The notes: generated by a model from the sequence alone, not told the origin. A stretch of 64,000 nucleotides of DNA from Dryas octopetala (GCA_963921425.1 OY992833.1:12441738-12505737); one strand, 5' to 3'. Positions 1 through 13,599 are shown, numbered from the stretch's first letter. Program-made: numbers and translations.

Positions 1-1700
1 TGTTGCTTACAATCTTTAGACAACTCTAGAATTTCGTGAGTTAATTCAAAAAATCTCAAATTTTCAATTGTGAAAAGAACAATGCATTTATTTATTTAAG
101 TGTCATTGGGAGATTCAAAGACCATCTTATGGGCTTTATTTTACTTTTTATTTTCGTGTGTATTTGATGAAGAAAAGGAGGTTCACAAAATTTGTAGGTT
201 TTGAGTTCTAAATTTGGGATTTCTTTGATTTCTTATTTGAAAATCAAATTCAAGACTTTATACATGATTTTCGGTCATCCTAATTGGGTGAAATCTACAA
301 GTTTAAACAATGTTTTAGTTGTAATATGAAATAAATTTTGAAAAATAAAATAAAATTGTCATAAGATTGATAATGATTTAATTCAAATTAATAATTTTTA
401 AACCACGGGAATGAAAATTGATTTCAATCAAGGAACAATAATCTTATTTACCCAAAAACAAAAACCAAACATCACCACCCACTCCCTCCCCCACTCCACC
501 ACCACCGACATCATCCTACCAGTCGGTCGGTGCCTCTCCTCCCCTCTCTCTCTCTCTCTATTTAAAGATTTCATTCTTCTTTTTTGGGGAATAAGATTTC
601 ATCGTTAATGATACCAAATAAGGGAACTGGAGCTTGTTATTTCTTGAATTATGACTTTTAATGAAATTCAGAGTTTAATTTCCCCCATCCAAACGCATCA
701 TAAGAGATAATTTGTATCACAAAATGAGTTTTCTTGGAAGAATACTACTTGAGTACTCAATTTGTGCATTATATGATGTGACACTATTTCATTTATTCAA
801 ATATGAGTCTACTTTGAACTTTATTTATTTTTAAGAGAGCATTATGGCAATGGTCGAATTTTACCTTGAGTATCACTTTGGTCCACTAACTTAATTGTTT
901 TTTGAATTCTATAGTTAATGAACTTTCACTTGTGTATCACTTAACTCAATTTCGTCAATTTAATCTCTTTGTTCCCTTCAATTTTAGTCACGTGTATCAT
1001 GTTGGAGGAATAAAGATCAAGGAGGTGAGTTGCTAATTTTACCCTTCAAATTAGGGTCACGTACTTGACATGTGACTAAAACTAATGAAAAAAATGGAGG
1101 GAATTGACGGAATGGAATTAAGTTATAATTTACTTTTTTAAGAGACATATACATATATATGTGTGTGTGTGTGTGTATGTGCGCGTGCGCATTCTTTAAT
1201 TTCTACATTGTTTAGTGCACAAATTTAATGTATGTGGCATTATCATTTTGGAAATGACCTTTTCCTTCCCAATTTTTAAAGAAGAATGAGAATAAATGAT
1301 TACTGGAAATGCTAAAAGAGGTAATAAGAAAACAACTTTAATTCTCATCTACATGCTTGATTTGTATAGTTATAGGAATCATGAAGGAAAGTGTAAAAAT
1401 TGACAAAATTCAGGTGCAAATCATTTATAAATACTTTAAAAATAAATTGTTAGTAAGTTAATATGAGATTAACCATCTTTTTAGGTTTATCACATAATGT
1501 AATCTCATAATTGAACCGTTCACTTTTTATGTCCCTCTAAAAATTATTTTTGTAAAAATTTTTTTAAATTATAAGTCTTTTAATTATTTGATTATAATAA
1601 CAACAATTTATATGCATCTGTCGAAACATAATGTTTGTCATTTATTTGATCAATAACCAAATATTTTCTGATTGGAGAAACATAGTGTTTGTTTATTTGA
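1..1700. other. AT-rich non-coding left flank
   Basis: No gene is supported here. The short open frames have no recognisable motif. Positions about 840-1140 read like a decayed inverted repeat: both arms carry a 'taattaagt... cacttaactcaattccgtcaatt'-type phrase in opposite orientations, as in the Mutator-like elements further right. Positions 1148-1190 are a TA/GT/GC alternating microsatellite. Confidence 0.4.
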
Positions 1701-1707
1701 TCAATAA

Positions 1708-1935
<228 letters not shown>

Positions 1936-2499
1936 TGAATTAACCTGCCTAGGTTTCGATAATTTCAATGCATTTCATGCTGTACATAATCATACAATAT
2001 AGGCACTGAAGTTGTGTCTTGTTGTCTTGTCAACCTGCTCAACCTATTTAAAATATATACTTATTCAAGTAAAATTAATATGCCCCTTGATCAAAACTAC
2101 ATGGGTGGCTTATCAAGGAGACTTCAACTGCAGTTATGTTAATTTTGGTGATGTTAGTACTTTGACTCAGGATATGTGAAACAATCTTGGTCGTAAGGGT
2201 TTACATTACTGATCTTAAGGTGCACTTGTTTCTAGTCTGCCTACAGAAAATTGTGGCAAATCATTTATCAAGGATTAACCGACTGACTTTGTACTCTTTT
2301 TTCTTTTCTTTTTAAAGAGGATTCAAAGTGACATTTCTTGGGGAGAATTGGGTTTTGGCCTTTTTGGGGGACAGTTCGAAATTACTTGATGAATTTAGAT
2401 GCAGCTTGCTATCCTTTAAAGTAATGGGGTTAGGGTGTAAGAAGCTTAGTGTCCTTAAATATACTTCTGTGGGTGAATGAATTGGTTGTTTTGCTATCG

Positions 2500-3970
2500 A
2501 GAGGGAGTCATTAGACTTTGAAGACATGGTGTGAGTAAAGTAGTTTTCATTTAGTTTTCACTTCAATGGAAGTCAAAGGGTTGCATGAAAGCTTCGTCTA
2601 CTCAACCTGAGGTTGAAGGCAAGTTTGGGAAAATGCAGGGTTTGAAGATACTTACATCGAGAGGAAATGGAAGAAGGGGCAATTGAATTTCTGAATCAAA
2701 CTAATAAAATTGACATTTTGGTGGGGGGGGGGGGGGGGGGGGGGGGGAGATTTTGTGAAATGGATAAAGTGGGATAATAATTCGAAGCTAGTGGACCAGT
2801 GGTAGATAGGTAAGTAGATAAATAAATTGGAGAATGGGGAGAGTAATTTAATTAAGACTAAGGAAGGAATCGTGACTGAGTTTGTTAATATTTTTGAGAG
2901 GATTTTCTGAATGTGTGTCAAGAATTTTGTAATAAGAAGATTGTCGATGCATGCACCAAACCTATATTTGTTTGATTCCCAAAAAATCAATGAGTTGATT
3001 GTGGACCAATAAATTTGGTGACAATCTTTGAAATTCAGCGAGGTGATAGGTTGGTACGAATTTTTTCAGGGGCGTTTCTTAAGAGCATACAGATTTTTGG
3101 ACTTGGTATTAGTTGCAAGTGATGTAGTTGAAGAGTATCTTGTGAGGAGTAGTCTTCCAGATTGATTTTGAGAAGCCACATGACCTTGTTGATTTTAGGA
3201 TTTCTGGAACATTGAAAAGGAATGGTTTGGAAAGTGGTTGAAGAATGTGGGCAAGGGGAAGGTTTGGCCCTTCGAGTGGGATTAGACAGGGACTCACTTT
3301 CTCCTTTTCTTTTTGCACTAGTTGTTGATGTTTTGAGTATGTTATTGGTAAGGGCTGGTAAGTCTAACTTTATTGGGTTTTGTTGTGGGTTGATAGTGTA
3401 CTAGTGTTTCACTTACAGCTTGCAGATGATGCCATATTTTTTACTCACCGGGAGAAATTTGGTAGGTTGGCCAAGATTCTTGATCTTTTGGGAGTCTCTG
3501 GGTTTCAAGAATAATATCTAAGACGATTTTTGTGGGCATTAATGTATAGGACAGGAAATTAGTGTCCGTAGCAATGGGTTTGGGGTATGTGAGCGGCCTT
3601 GCAACTATTTGGGGCTTCCCTTGGGAGGAACCATTGTGTATCATCCTTTTGGAATCCAATGATGGAAAAAGTAAGAGAGGTTTAGAGGGGTGAAGGATAG
3701 GGTGTCTTTCTGGGAGTGGGGGATTTACCTTTGATTCAATATGTTTTCATTAGTATTCTTACTTTGTCTATCTTTAGAATGCCAGTTAGAGTAGCTAAGA
3801 TTGCAGGAGAATCAATGGGGGATTTCCTTTGGGGAGGAGTGGAGAGAGAAGGATAATTTAACTGAGTTCTAGTGTAGAAGTTAAAGGAGAAACGTGGGTT
3901 AGCTGTTGAAATCATTTGAAGAAACATAAAGCATTGTGAGGCAATGGTTGTGGTGATTCCCTAGAAACTG
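2500..3970 (+). mobile_element. Degenerate LINE (non-LTR retrotransposon), reverse transcriptase region
   Basis: Translating the plus strand in shifting frames gives the plant L1-type reverse transcriptase motifs in the correct order. An IDFEK block with a following DLVDF lies near 3157-3200. A GIRQG...SPFLFALVVD block is at about 3280-3340. The catalytic-type LADDAIFF motif is at about 3419-3445. A GLPLGGT-like block is near 3600-3640, and LTLIQ...RMPVRVAKI followed by DFLWGG at about 3730-3840. Stops and frameshifts between blocks make it clearly inactive. A run of about 25 G at 2722-2747 lies in its 5' part. Its limits are approximate because no target-site duplication was identified. Confidence 0.8.
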
Positions 3971-5740
3971 TTTGGGCTGATTTTATATTGCTTTCAAAGC
4001 TATTTATTTATTATCTGTAATTTTTACTTTATAGGATATGCACCAAGCTCTTAATACTGTTAATAGAAGAACTGCTCTTGTTCATTTAATGTTGAAATGA
4101 CAGGATAAAAGATGTGTAGATTTAAAATTTTGTTGTTAATTATTAAATCATGTGTGCCTGTTTGGGTTTACTATGTTAATTTGTTTTCATATTTTGCAAT
4201 CTACAGGTTCAAGCACTTGATGTAACTTGGGATGGAAGAAACTCTGTATGTATCAACCTCAACTGGATCTCCAATTGGCTCTGTAAATGTATTATCTTGA
4301 TGCAGTTCAAGCCTGCCTTGTGGCGTGAGCTTAAAACATCTTCAAAGATTTGGATTGTTTAGAATGATCTTTCAAGAGATCCTGCTGCTTCTGCTCTAAA
4401 CATAACGAGATGTCGTACAATCTCCAAGAAGCACCATATTTATTTGTCATTAATTTTGCAGAAATGAGATTCAAGAGACTGAAAATAGAGATGGTTGTCA
4501 GTTACATTTTGAAGTGTATTGGTACTGGTATGTTGGGTTTTGGCTCTCATTTCAGTTACAGTTGGTGTACACTACAAAACCGCAAATAATATTACGATTC
4601 TTTTTGACTGTTTAGCTTGCAGTGAATTTTCTGACTACAATTTTTTTATTTTTTTTTCTGCAATTTTTGAAGAGATTGAGTATTATTCTCTTGGTAAATT
4701 AAATGCTAATAGATTATTGAATTGGCTAAAGATTGGACCAAGCTATTCCAACATGGAGCGTTGGAGGTTTTTGGTTAAAGTTCTTACTTTTTAGGCATGC
4801 ATTACAAATCCCCCATCTAGCCTCTTTTGAACAAGTTGTGGCATCGAGCATCGCTATCAGATTTATTCAGATCTGATTAATTAATTGGATAAATATGAAC
4901 ATGTCACAATTATTACATATATAACATGAGATAATACTTATAACCTATTAATTAAGCAGATTAAAAAGTCGTATTTAGACACAATTTCGAGACGAACATG
5001 GTTGTACTCCATCTTTTCTTATTAAAAGGGCTAGCCTTGTAATCTTCTCTTACCAAACCATCAGGTCCATCACAACATGAAACTCTTATAAAATGTGATG
5101 TAGGTACATTCGGCTTGAGATTCTGAAATTCTTAATATAGTTGCATTTCCATGTTTCCCATTTTTCCAAATTATCAGATCACAAAAAAAAAAAAAAAAAA
5201 AAAAAATCTTGCTATAGTTTTAATTCCAGTTTTAGCCTCTGTCCAGACTCCAGAGCAAATCAAGATCATCAAAAGGCAAAGATCCCGATTCCGAGATCCA
5301 AAGTTCAATTCCCAAGTCAACAATACCTGTTAATGTTGACCTGCCCACCAAATACTAATGAAAGATTAATATATTATACAGAAAATTAGAATTTAGCCCT
5401 TATTACATTTCTTCTTTACATTTCTTCTTTGGACTAATAAATTGAGTGCTTAACCACGGATGCCTCATGCTCGACAACTTTTTTTCCGTCTTTTACAACA
5501 TTGCCCCTCTTCGACAGTATCATTATCATTGTGCAACAGTAACCACCAAAACATCACATAAAAAATTAAACTAATACCTTATGTTTTTTTCTTACATAAA
5601 CATGTTGAAAATTAATAAACTAACATAAAACATAAAACTGAAAGTTATAAAGTCACATCAACTCTAATTTCAACAGTTACTATCAAACAGCAGCAACCAT
5701 TCTTATTGTTTGAAACTGGCAATCACTCCAGTGAAAAATA
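3971..5740. other. Non-coding interval
   Basis: No gene recognised. A short plus-strand reading near 4035-4090 and another near 4207-4330 look weakly coding but match nothing I know and are interrupted. An A-run of about 23 lies at 5184-5206. Confidence 0.3.
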
Positions 5741-6135
5741 AATAAATAAATAAAAGAGCATGTCAAGCACTTGGCAGGGAGGGCCGAGCTCTCAGTCCTG
5801 TTTAATCAGTACCTCCTTTTTTAAAGTACAAAGGAATAAATTAAGCATAGCCCATCTCAATTAGACAAACTGCAGAGAATGAGTAATCATTGAAAGCTGG
5901 AGTAAATGATGCCTATAATGAAGCCCAAAATCTAACTCTCTCCCACAAATTGTCCACCTCTTCCCCCTTAGCATCATCAAAGACCCTTTTTTTCCTCTCC
6001 ATCCATATTACCCACAAAACAGCCAACACAGCACACCTCCCCAACACCACACCTCTTTTTTTAACCCCCCCTTCCCTTTTCCCATTCTTTTGTAATACTC
6101 TACACGAATCCAAGTTGCAAGTGGTGAAGTAGTGC
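5740..6135 (-). mobile_element. LINE 3' fragment (end of ORF2)
   Basis: On the minus strand this reads CAVLAVLWVIWMERKKRVF, then LWERVRFWASL and, after a frameshift, a continuation resembling ASFTPAFNDYSFSA. That is the conserved C-terminal tail of plant L1-type ORF2 proteins after the zf-RVT domain. It is 5'-truncated near 6130, about 45 bp beyond the PUR3 stop codon, so it probably lies in the 3' UTR or just after it. It runs in the same direction as PUR3, so PUR3 transcripts may end in LINE sequence. Confidence 0.7.
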
Positions 6136-6179
6136 ACACAACTGCATAAAGCCATCAAAAATGAAAACATTTGGTTCTG

Positions 6180-8603
6180 CTAGCTGTATTGATTGGGATT
6201 TTCTTTGCACCGAATGATGGGAACACCGTCTTCCCTCCAAATTATTCGCTCTTCACATAATGCTGTTACCACTTCCACGTATAATCGATGCTCCTAAAAT
6301 TAGTAAGGAGAAAATAATCAGAATATCAATTGCATAATGCACAAAATAACAAATCTAAGATTCCATCATCTGAAAAAGGTCATTATCCAAAAATGAAAAC
6401 AGATGGCAAACGCTTCTTCTAGTCGGATTTTCTTTTTCTGCAGAACATTTTATTGTTATAACACTCAATCATTTTTTGGTTTAAAAACATCCTCAATTTG
6501 AACAATTGAAACAATATATGAAGTTTGATATTAAATTGCATTACCTCCCGAAGAACCCTTGCTGCCAGCTCCTCAGCAGTGTCATTAGCAAGCACAGGTA
6601 CAACTCTTTGAGCAAGGATACGTCCAGTGTCATAATCCTCATCAACAAAATGTATTGTAGGGCCTGAGTATCTGACCAAAATCAGAGATACATGATATTA
6701 GGACTTCTCCTCATACATGCAAACACTACTGCATAATTTGAATACAGCAAAAAGTTAGATTCATATGACATTGGACTTTGGTATTATCAGCATACCTTGC
6801 TCCAGAAGCGATGACAGCTTTGTGGACCTTCATACCGTAATTTCCTTTGCCTCCAAATGCAGGAAGAAGTGATGGATGGATGTTCACTATGGATCTGGGA
6901 TAAGCTTGTATCAACTCTACTGGCATTAGTTTTAGGTAACCAGCCAGGATAACAAAGTCAACCTCAAGTCTCCTGTTATGAAACATGAGAAAACATAATC
7001 AACCACAAATTGGTATATATTTCCTAAGCTTACTAAACAGGTGAGAATGAATGAAGAGAATGTACATTTAAAGTTAAACTTTGGTCATAGAAGAAGATGG
7101 TAACTTTAGCCAAAAATATATTGTTTTAAAGTGCATGCAGCACAGAATGTTACTATAATTGCCCAAAAAATAAGGAAGCTGATAAAGGGCTGTAAAGAAA
7201 GTACACTAAGTAAAAGCTCTTATGAATACTGTCACACATTCAATCATCTTCCGACAAGAGCCTGAATTAGATACTACTAATCACCCAGTGCTAGACTATA
7301 CTAGATATTTGGTGACAGTGCTATTACAAGATTGAGTTAATACATTAGACACTCTGGCTTAGGAAAGTGTGAAAGCTCTTATAGCGGATTAAGTACAGAC
7401 AGATGGTTCATCATTCAAAAATACAACACAGAGAGAGAGAGAGAGAGAGAGACTTAAATAAGATAATTATAAGCAGTTGAAGAGCCTGACCTGAGGGAAG
7501 CAACAAGGTCAATTAGAGGTATCCCATCAGGCTCAATTTTTGTTTTGGGGAACAATATAACTGGAAGGCCCTTATCTCTTGCATAGTCAGCACCTCCGCA
7601 ACCTGACATGTAAAAATAAGATGCAATATACATGAATGAAAATACAATATTTGCATCAAATATTTATGCAATATATTTCTGAAGGTCCTAACTTGCTTTC
7701 TATTTTCATCAAATTCTATCACTAGCAGAAATCAAGGGGAATTTTTCCTCTATAACTACAAAGCCTTTTAGTTCTCAAAATGGTGTGTATCCAAGCTGCT
7801 AGAACAATATCAACAAGAAAAGGAACTCCAAGTACCCATCTAGGTAGTGATTAAACAAGCGTTTTGAAAAAGAATAAATGTTCAACAATAGTGCTGCCAT
7901 TGAAAGGAAGCTAATACATGTGACTATGAAATCCTTGGACATAATCTATATATTTCCATTTTTTCCTTTCATACTACAAAAAAACCAAGATCAAAATTGG
8001 GGTTCAGGTGAATTATTTGATTTAAGAAACAAATAAAAAATTTATTTGACATCTATATCGGTTCTTAATTCACATTCAATTCAATATTGACATTTGTTTC
8101 AACAAATCAAGCATTTTGGCAAATAATAAATTATACTAAAACAAACAACTTCCAAAAAAAATTGGGTAAGCAAGAACAACATATATTAAGATTGAGCCAG
8201 GGAGAAAATTGTACATAGAGTAGAGGAGACCTTGTTTATTTGTGACTAAAACAACAATGTCTCCATGAATTGAACCCTGAATACATGCTTCATGAATGGA
8301 CCGGAAGTTGGAGCCACCACCAGATACGAAAACCGCAAGCTTTTTCCGTCTAAGCCCATTCCTCAAATCTTCTTTATCCGAAGCAAGGACCCCAATTCTC
8401 TCTGAGTTGTCCCTACACTCTATCCCTCTATTTAATAGTGCAATTTGTGAAATAGAACGGCAGGCTTTGAAGGAGACCCATTTGGGGCATTGGTAAAAAG
8501 AAGTAAAAGAAGAATGCATGGGAAATTTTACAAAGAATTGGGGTTTGGTATTTTGAATCGATGGGGTTGAGCAAAACCCACAAAGCAGACGCTGAGATTC
8601 CAT
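6180..8603 (-). CDS. PUR3: Phosphoribosylglycinamide formyltransferase (GART, purine step 3), five exons
   Basis: The enzyme transfers a formyl group from 10-formyl-tetrahydrofolate to glycinamide ribonucleotide in de novo purine synthesis, in plants within plastids or mitochondria. Joined minus-strand exons are 8603-8231, 7602-7491, 6972-6796, 6671-6545 and 6293-6180 (373+112+177+127+114 = 903 nt, 300 aa plus TAG), all with GT-AG borders. Residues 1 to about 85 are a Ser/Phe-rich presequence, probably a transit peptide. The phosphate-binding VSGGGSN lies at about 93-99 and NIHPSLLPAF at 192-201 with Asn192 and His194. Asp235 in DEDYDTG completes the usual Asn-His-Asp catalytic set. Length and motif order fit plant PUR3. 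An in-frame upstream start would add 46 residues, but MESQR matches the family start better. I see no damage. A repeat element begins about 170 bp upstream, so the promoter is short. Confidence 0.93.
7432..7452. repeat. GA microsatellite in PUR3 intron 2
   Basis: About ten GA units lie on the plus strand between exons 2 and 3, roughly 40 bp from the exon 2 donor site. Confidence 0.8.
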
Positions 8604-10073
8604 TGAAAGGATGAGAGCAATGCTGAAAATGAATTGAACAACTCGAGACAATGAAAAACAGAATCTTTGGCTCCGAAGGATTTGCACAAATGTTTGAGAA
8701 GAAGCAGCAGAGTTAGTCTGTGATATAAAGCAACCTGCCAATTTTAATTAAACAATTAGCAAAATGAAAAGCAAATAACTAGGGCATGTTTACAAACCAG
8801 GAATGGGAATGGGAATGATTCCCATTCTTGTGTTCACAACATTTAGGAATCATTCACATTCTCATTCCTGTGTTTACTTAACATTTGGGAATCATTCCGA
8901 ATCTCATTCCTGTGTTTACAAATATATGAGGGAATGGCAACTTAACAGAATGTCATGCGTATTCAATTAGGCTCATAACAACAATCCTCAATTCAAATAT
9001 TCAAATAACAATTATAGAGATTGCTCCAAAAACTTAAAGCCGTTTCACCAACAATACAACCATTCAAGTCATCACACACCACAAGCAAAACCATTAACAT
9101 TCCACAATCATCCAAGTAACAATCAGCAACCAAATAACATTCCACAATAATCCAGTTATTTTAATTAACAGAAAAACCCATCATCAACTCAATCCTTCCG
9201 ATTCAATCCTGAAATGACGAATTAGATTCACATAATAAAATAAGTTAATTCATTTAATCCATAATCACTCACTAAGGGAACTAACACATCTCAATCCAAA
9301 CCAAGTTCAACAAGGTCAGCGGCCACAAACGAAATCAGAGTTCGCAAAAAGTAACGATAAGTCCAAACAATGGCTGGAAATAGGGGCGGACGCCACAAAC
9401 TGTGGCTGCCCACACCGGATTTCCCACTCAAAATGGAACTTCAGAGTTCTCAAGCTATTAACAGGTTTCAAATCATCACAAACACTCATAATAGCGGTCA
9501 CCGGAGCACCCGCGCCGCCTCACCCAGCGGAGCTCACGGTGGCCGTGGCTGCTAGTTCAGGTTTAAGGAAAACAAATTTAACCTGGAAATTCAGCTTTCA
9601 CAATCAATTGCACCAATTTAACCCAACAAGCAGCAAGAGCATTCAAGGAGGAGTAAAACTCACCCAAAACCCGCGACCAAAAGTGGAGGGAGCGGCGACG
9701 GTGGCAGCGGCGAAGCTAGGGCTCGAATTGGGACTTTCCAAATCCGGCCCAATTGACTACAACCAAGCACACCCACAGATAGACCTTGAATAGAGGAAGA
9801 AGATGATGGCAACGGGAGGCGACGCCGCCGGAAAAGCCCAGTCGCCGCCGGACCCTCCAATCGGGTCTCTCTCTTTGATTTGAACTTGTGGCTAATTTCT
9901 GGGTTGATCCAAGGCTATAAAAGTGAAGAGGAGGAGGAGACGAAAATAATGGAACAAAAACCACTGGAAAGCGCCGCCGGACAGCGAAGATTCGCCGGAA
10001 AATAGAGTGCGGGAGGAGAGAGGAGAGAGAAGGGGGTGGGCGCCGGGGTGAGGAGAGAGGATGAGAGAATGGC

Positions 10074-11087
10074 CAAAGTACAATTTTTGTCTTTTTACTT
10101 TAACAAACTTTCTACTTCGGTCATTATTCTTTCAATTTTTACAATTTTAATCTCATATTTTCATTATATTTACAATTAGATCCAAAGTGTTAATTTCGTT
10201 TATTCTTTAGACGTAAATATGACATAATAAATATTTGAAAAACTTTCATTTAACTCCTTAGTTTTATAATATACTGACTAAAGTCTTATGACTTTTAAAA
10301 TTCTAACTAAAATCCAATAGTATTGTAATTATTTCATGTTACATAATATTTATGCATTAGTTTCTATTTTTTCACACATAGTAAGCGCCGAGTGTTCGAC
10401 AATACAGTTTTACTTATTCCTCAAGCCCTGCTTTGTCGGCTGTATATTAGGTTTTAACTCTGGAATTTTGGGCACAAACCTCATTCTGCCCAAAATCTCA
10501 GAGTTAAAACCTAATATGCAACCTTCACAAACTTCATTCTATACCCTAGGAAGATATGAGGTGAACTCGTACTCTATACTCTAAAAAAAAAAAAAAGTAT
10601 ATTTCTTTGACAAAACAATGGTCAAAGGGCTTTATTTAGAAAAAAAAAAAAAAAGACTTTATTTATAAAAAACAAGGACTTTATTTAGAATAAAAAAGTC
10701 ATAAGATTTTTTTTCCAAATAAGAAATATTAGAAGGACTAAACTCTAATTTTTCTTAAATATTTTAGACATTTCATGATTAATACGGTCTAAAAAAAAAA
10801 TTAAGAAATAAAGAAAAGACAAAAACTAAAATAATTGAAAAAAAAAAAAAAAGACATATGTCTAAATGTGATTGGGCAACATCACTCGGTTAAATAAGTT
10901 CCACTCATAGGTTATTTAAAACGTCTAAAATATTCATGTTACGTTATATTTCCTCTAATAATTTAAACCCAATTGCAAATTTACAAACTTAATTAAAGTA
11001 TTGAACTGAAATTTTCAAAATTGATAGAACGAGACCAAAATGAAATTTTTGTTAAAGTACAGGAACCAAAAGTGCACTTTGGCCTTG
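10074..11087. mobile_element. Nested 1 kb inverted-repeat element (Mutator-like MITE candidate)
   Basis: The left arm 'ggccaaagtacaatttttg...ctttaacaaa' returns in reverse complement at the right end as 'gttaaagtacaggaaccaaaagtgcactttggcc'. The imperfect arms extend about 150 bp. No target-site duplication could be established. The interior is A-rich. Confidence 0.5.
10445..10520. repeat. Near-perfect hairpin, about 33 bp stem
   Basis: TATTAGGTTTTAACTCTG is followed about 35 bp later by its reverse complement (CAGAGTTAAAACCTAATA), with a second paired block TTTTGGGC/GCCCAAAA inside. The same hairpin, slightly diverged, occurs at 44890-44955. A looser version lies at 34945-34995. Confidence 0.75.
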
Positions 11088-11869
11088 TATTTTTTAAAAC
11101 CCTTAAGTTAAAATTACTAAAATACCCCTCAACTAAAAACATCAATAGTTTTTGATCCGTATAGGGCCCACATGAAATTGAATTCCTTATGGGGGGTACA
11201 AAATGGGAGAGAGAGAATTGGAATGGAAGTTGTATATCCAAAATACACTCACATATTTTTTTATAATCTAAAAATACCCTCTATAGAAAATTTCCAAAAC
11301 CATAAAATAACACCATGTTTAATTTAGATGAGATTAATATTTATATTTTGTATAATGAGGCCTTTTTTTTTTTTTGTATAATGAATGCCTCTATTATTAG
11401 CATTTAAATGGAGGTGCTACAAAGAAATTTCTATTTGTTATATATATCTATGAAAAAAAAACGTTTAGAGAATATAGGAAATCTATTTTTCTTTTTACAC
11501 CACATCAATGTTTTCAAAATATTATAACTTATAATTAAAAGTTAAAAATTAATTTTTTCCAAAATATTGAGGTAGGATTTATTTTTAGTAAAATGATTTT
11601 TTTTTTTCATTTAAAAAATTGTGATTATTTAATAGTTGACATAAATATAATTAATTTTGTATGAGGGTATTTTAGTAATCAAACTAATTTTGATTCCGAT
11701 TACTGCCAATTAGTAAATGCAATTACGAAAATCAATTTTATTTTCATTCTGATTTCTGTCAGTTAGTAAACACGTTAATGAAAATTGGTCATTCTGATTC
11801 GTCCTCATTCCGATTCATACTCATTCTGATTCATGCTCATTATGATTTCAGTTTAATAAACATGCCCTA

Positions 11870-13520
11870 AGCATAGTTAACATAAAAAGTAGAAAATTAC
11901 ATATATCCACCTTAGGGATTTTAAACAATGTGATAATATATTATTCATTATCTAAACTCAACATTCTACCATATTTAACTGCTAAACTATTTCTAAAGCT
12001 CACAACTCAATAACACTTCAATTGAATCAAAGAAAAGGTCTATCTTTTTGACAGGACAGTCCCCGAGTTACACCCTGAAACCCAGAGTGGTTCTGTAGGA
12101 TCCAAAGTTAAGGAAAATCCTACCGAAAATTCGACAGAACCTCCCCTTAAAATGAATTAACCCAAATTTTATAAACCTGTAAAGAACACATCTAATAAAT
12201 ATTAACCGCTTCTACCACAACCAGAAAGGGTCTCAGACCCATCTAGAGCACAACTTAGTTAGAAATCCCAAGTTTAGTTATCAGAGCTACTACTTCTATT
12301 AATTCTTACAACAAACAATAACCGAACAAAATAAAAGATAGCCATGTGGCCTACAATTATCTAAGGAAATGAAAATAGAAGGAATGCCTCGACGTGTATG
12401 GCTCGACCTCCATCACCGCTACTACTTGGAGGAAAAGTTTAAAATAAAACCGAGAAATGTGAAATAACCTCAGTGAGTGGACATAAAATGATTTAATGGC
12501 GTAAAACCTTTCGAAATATCATTTTCAAAGAAAATCAACCATTCTTTGTCAAATGAACTTGATTTTGAAATCCCCCAATTTTAAAACGCTTTCATAAATA
12601 TGTTCAAGGTTGCTAGTATAACATAATAAAACAACTAAAGTATAAATTAAGTTATTGAGAATTCAAACACTACATATTCCAAATAAATTATACTTATGAG
12701 ATAAATAAACGAAGTAAAACCATATAATACATTTATAAAGAAAGATTCACACCAAATCAGTTACCCACAGAATCTGCCATATATGCGCAGAACTAAGAAT
12801 CTGTCATACGCATGTAGAGACAATAATCCTATTTTGCAAGCACGAAGAGCCACCCCCAAAGGGCTAAGCATCTCGACACACGGCCCAAAGCCTATGTGTG
12901 TGCCGTAATGGGTCCCAAAGACTTATCCAATCTGATAACCTGGAGGGTAGTGAAAAAGTGGTTTGAAATTATTTCCCATAACCAAACATAATTTCTTTTC
13001 CACCGATAGAAAGTATCTTTATAACATTCCCAGAACTTTAAATTCTCAAACCAAAATGTATAACACAACTAGTAAAATAGTTCTCAATAAATCACATTCA
13101 AATACATAAAATCAAGGAGTAAAATTTCGGTTTTAAGAAAATTTTCGATGAAAATTTCAACAGAAATTTTTGCGGAAATTTCGATTTCGACAAAATTAGA
13201 CAAAAACGACGAAAATTTATATTATGCATTATCTAAACTCAACATTCTACCAAGTTTATCTGCTGAACTATTTCCAAACCTCAAACCTCAATAACACTTC
13301 AATTAAATCAAAGAAGTGGTCTAACTTTTACAAAAATCAAGCTAAAATGCACAAAATTCATGCAAGTATATTATAAAAACCCAGTAATCGTTTAGATATT
13401 TGAAACTAAATATAACGTACCCATGACCCATCAAGCATAAGGCAAATCCCATGTGAACCCAACACACCAAAAAATCAAAACAAAAAACAAAAGAAACTTA
13501 TAGATATTATACATGAATAC
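11870..13520. other. Non-coding, partly repeat-like
   Basis: No protein is recognised. The phrase at 13113-13200 beginning CAAGGAGTAAAATTTCGG is a fragment of the hAT family found complete at 41209-43335. Positions 12030-12960 (for example 'cctcagtgagtgg' and 'aacctggagggta') look like an old retrotransposon-type repeat but cannot be assigned from sequence alone. Confidence 0.35.
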
Positions 13521-13523
13521 AAT

Positions 13524-13559
13524 ATGTGTGTGTGTGTGTGCGCGCGGCCGCGCGCGCAT
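13524..13559. repeat. GT/GC alternating purine-pyrimidine tract
   Basis: A TG repeat runs directly into CGCGCGGCCGCGCGCGC. This is unbroken purine-pyrimidine alternation apart from the GGCC centre, which favours left-handed (Z) DNA. Confidence 0.8.
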
Positions 13560-13599
13560 ATTGGATGAAAACGAACCACTTAAGCTAGCTGAAGGAGAT

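Larger units (their letters stand above)
8773..11869. mobile_element. 3.1 kb DNA-transposon-like element with TAGGGCATGTTTA ends
   Basis: The left end reads CTAGGGCATGTTTAC and the right end TAAACATGCCCTAAG, an inverted pair. Inside each end lies a run of 'gaatgggaatgattcccattc'-like and 'cattctgattc'-like repeats. A GC-rich core at 9360-10060 has CG-rich triplets but no convincing protein. A 1 kb inverted repeat (10070-11090) is nested within. I could not find a clean target-site duplication, so the superfamily is open (hAT or PIF/Harbinger are possible). The left end lies about 170 bp upstream of the PUR3 start codon. Confidence 0.55.

Noticed and set aside
9370-10083. Several short open frames with Ala/Pro/Gly-rich translations
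   Set aside because: GC-rich core of the 8.8-11.9 kb element; frames overlap on both strands and none has a domain.
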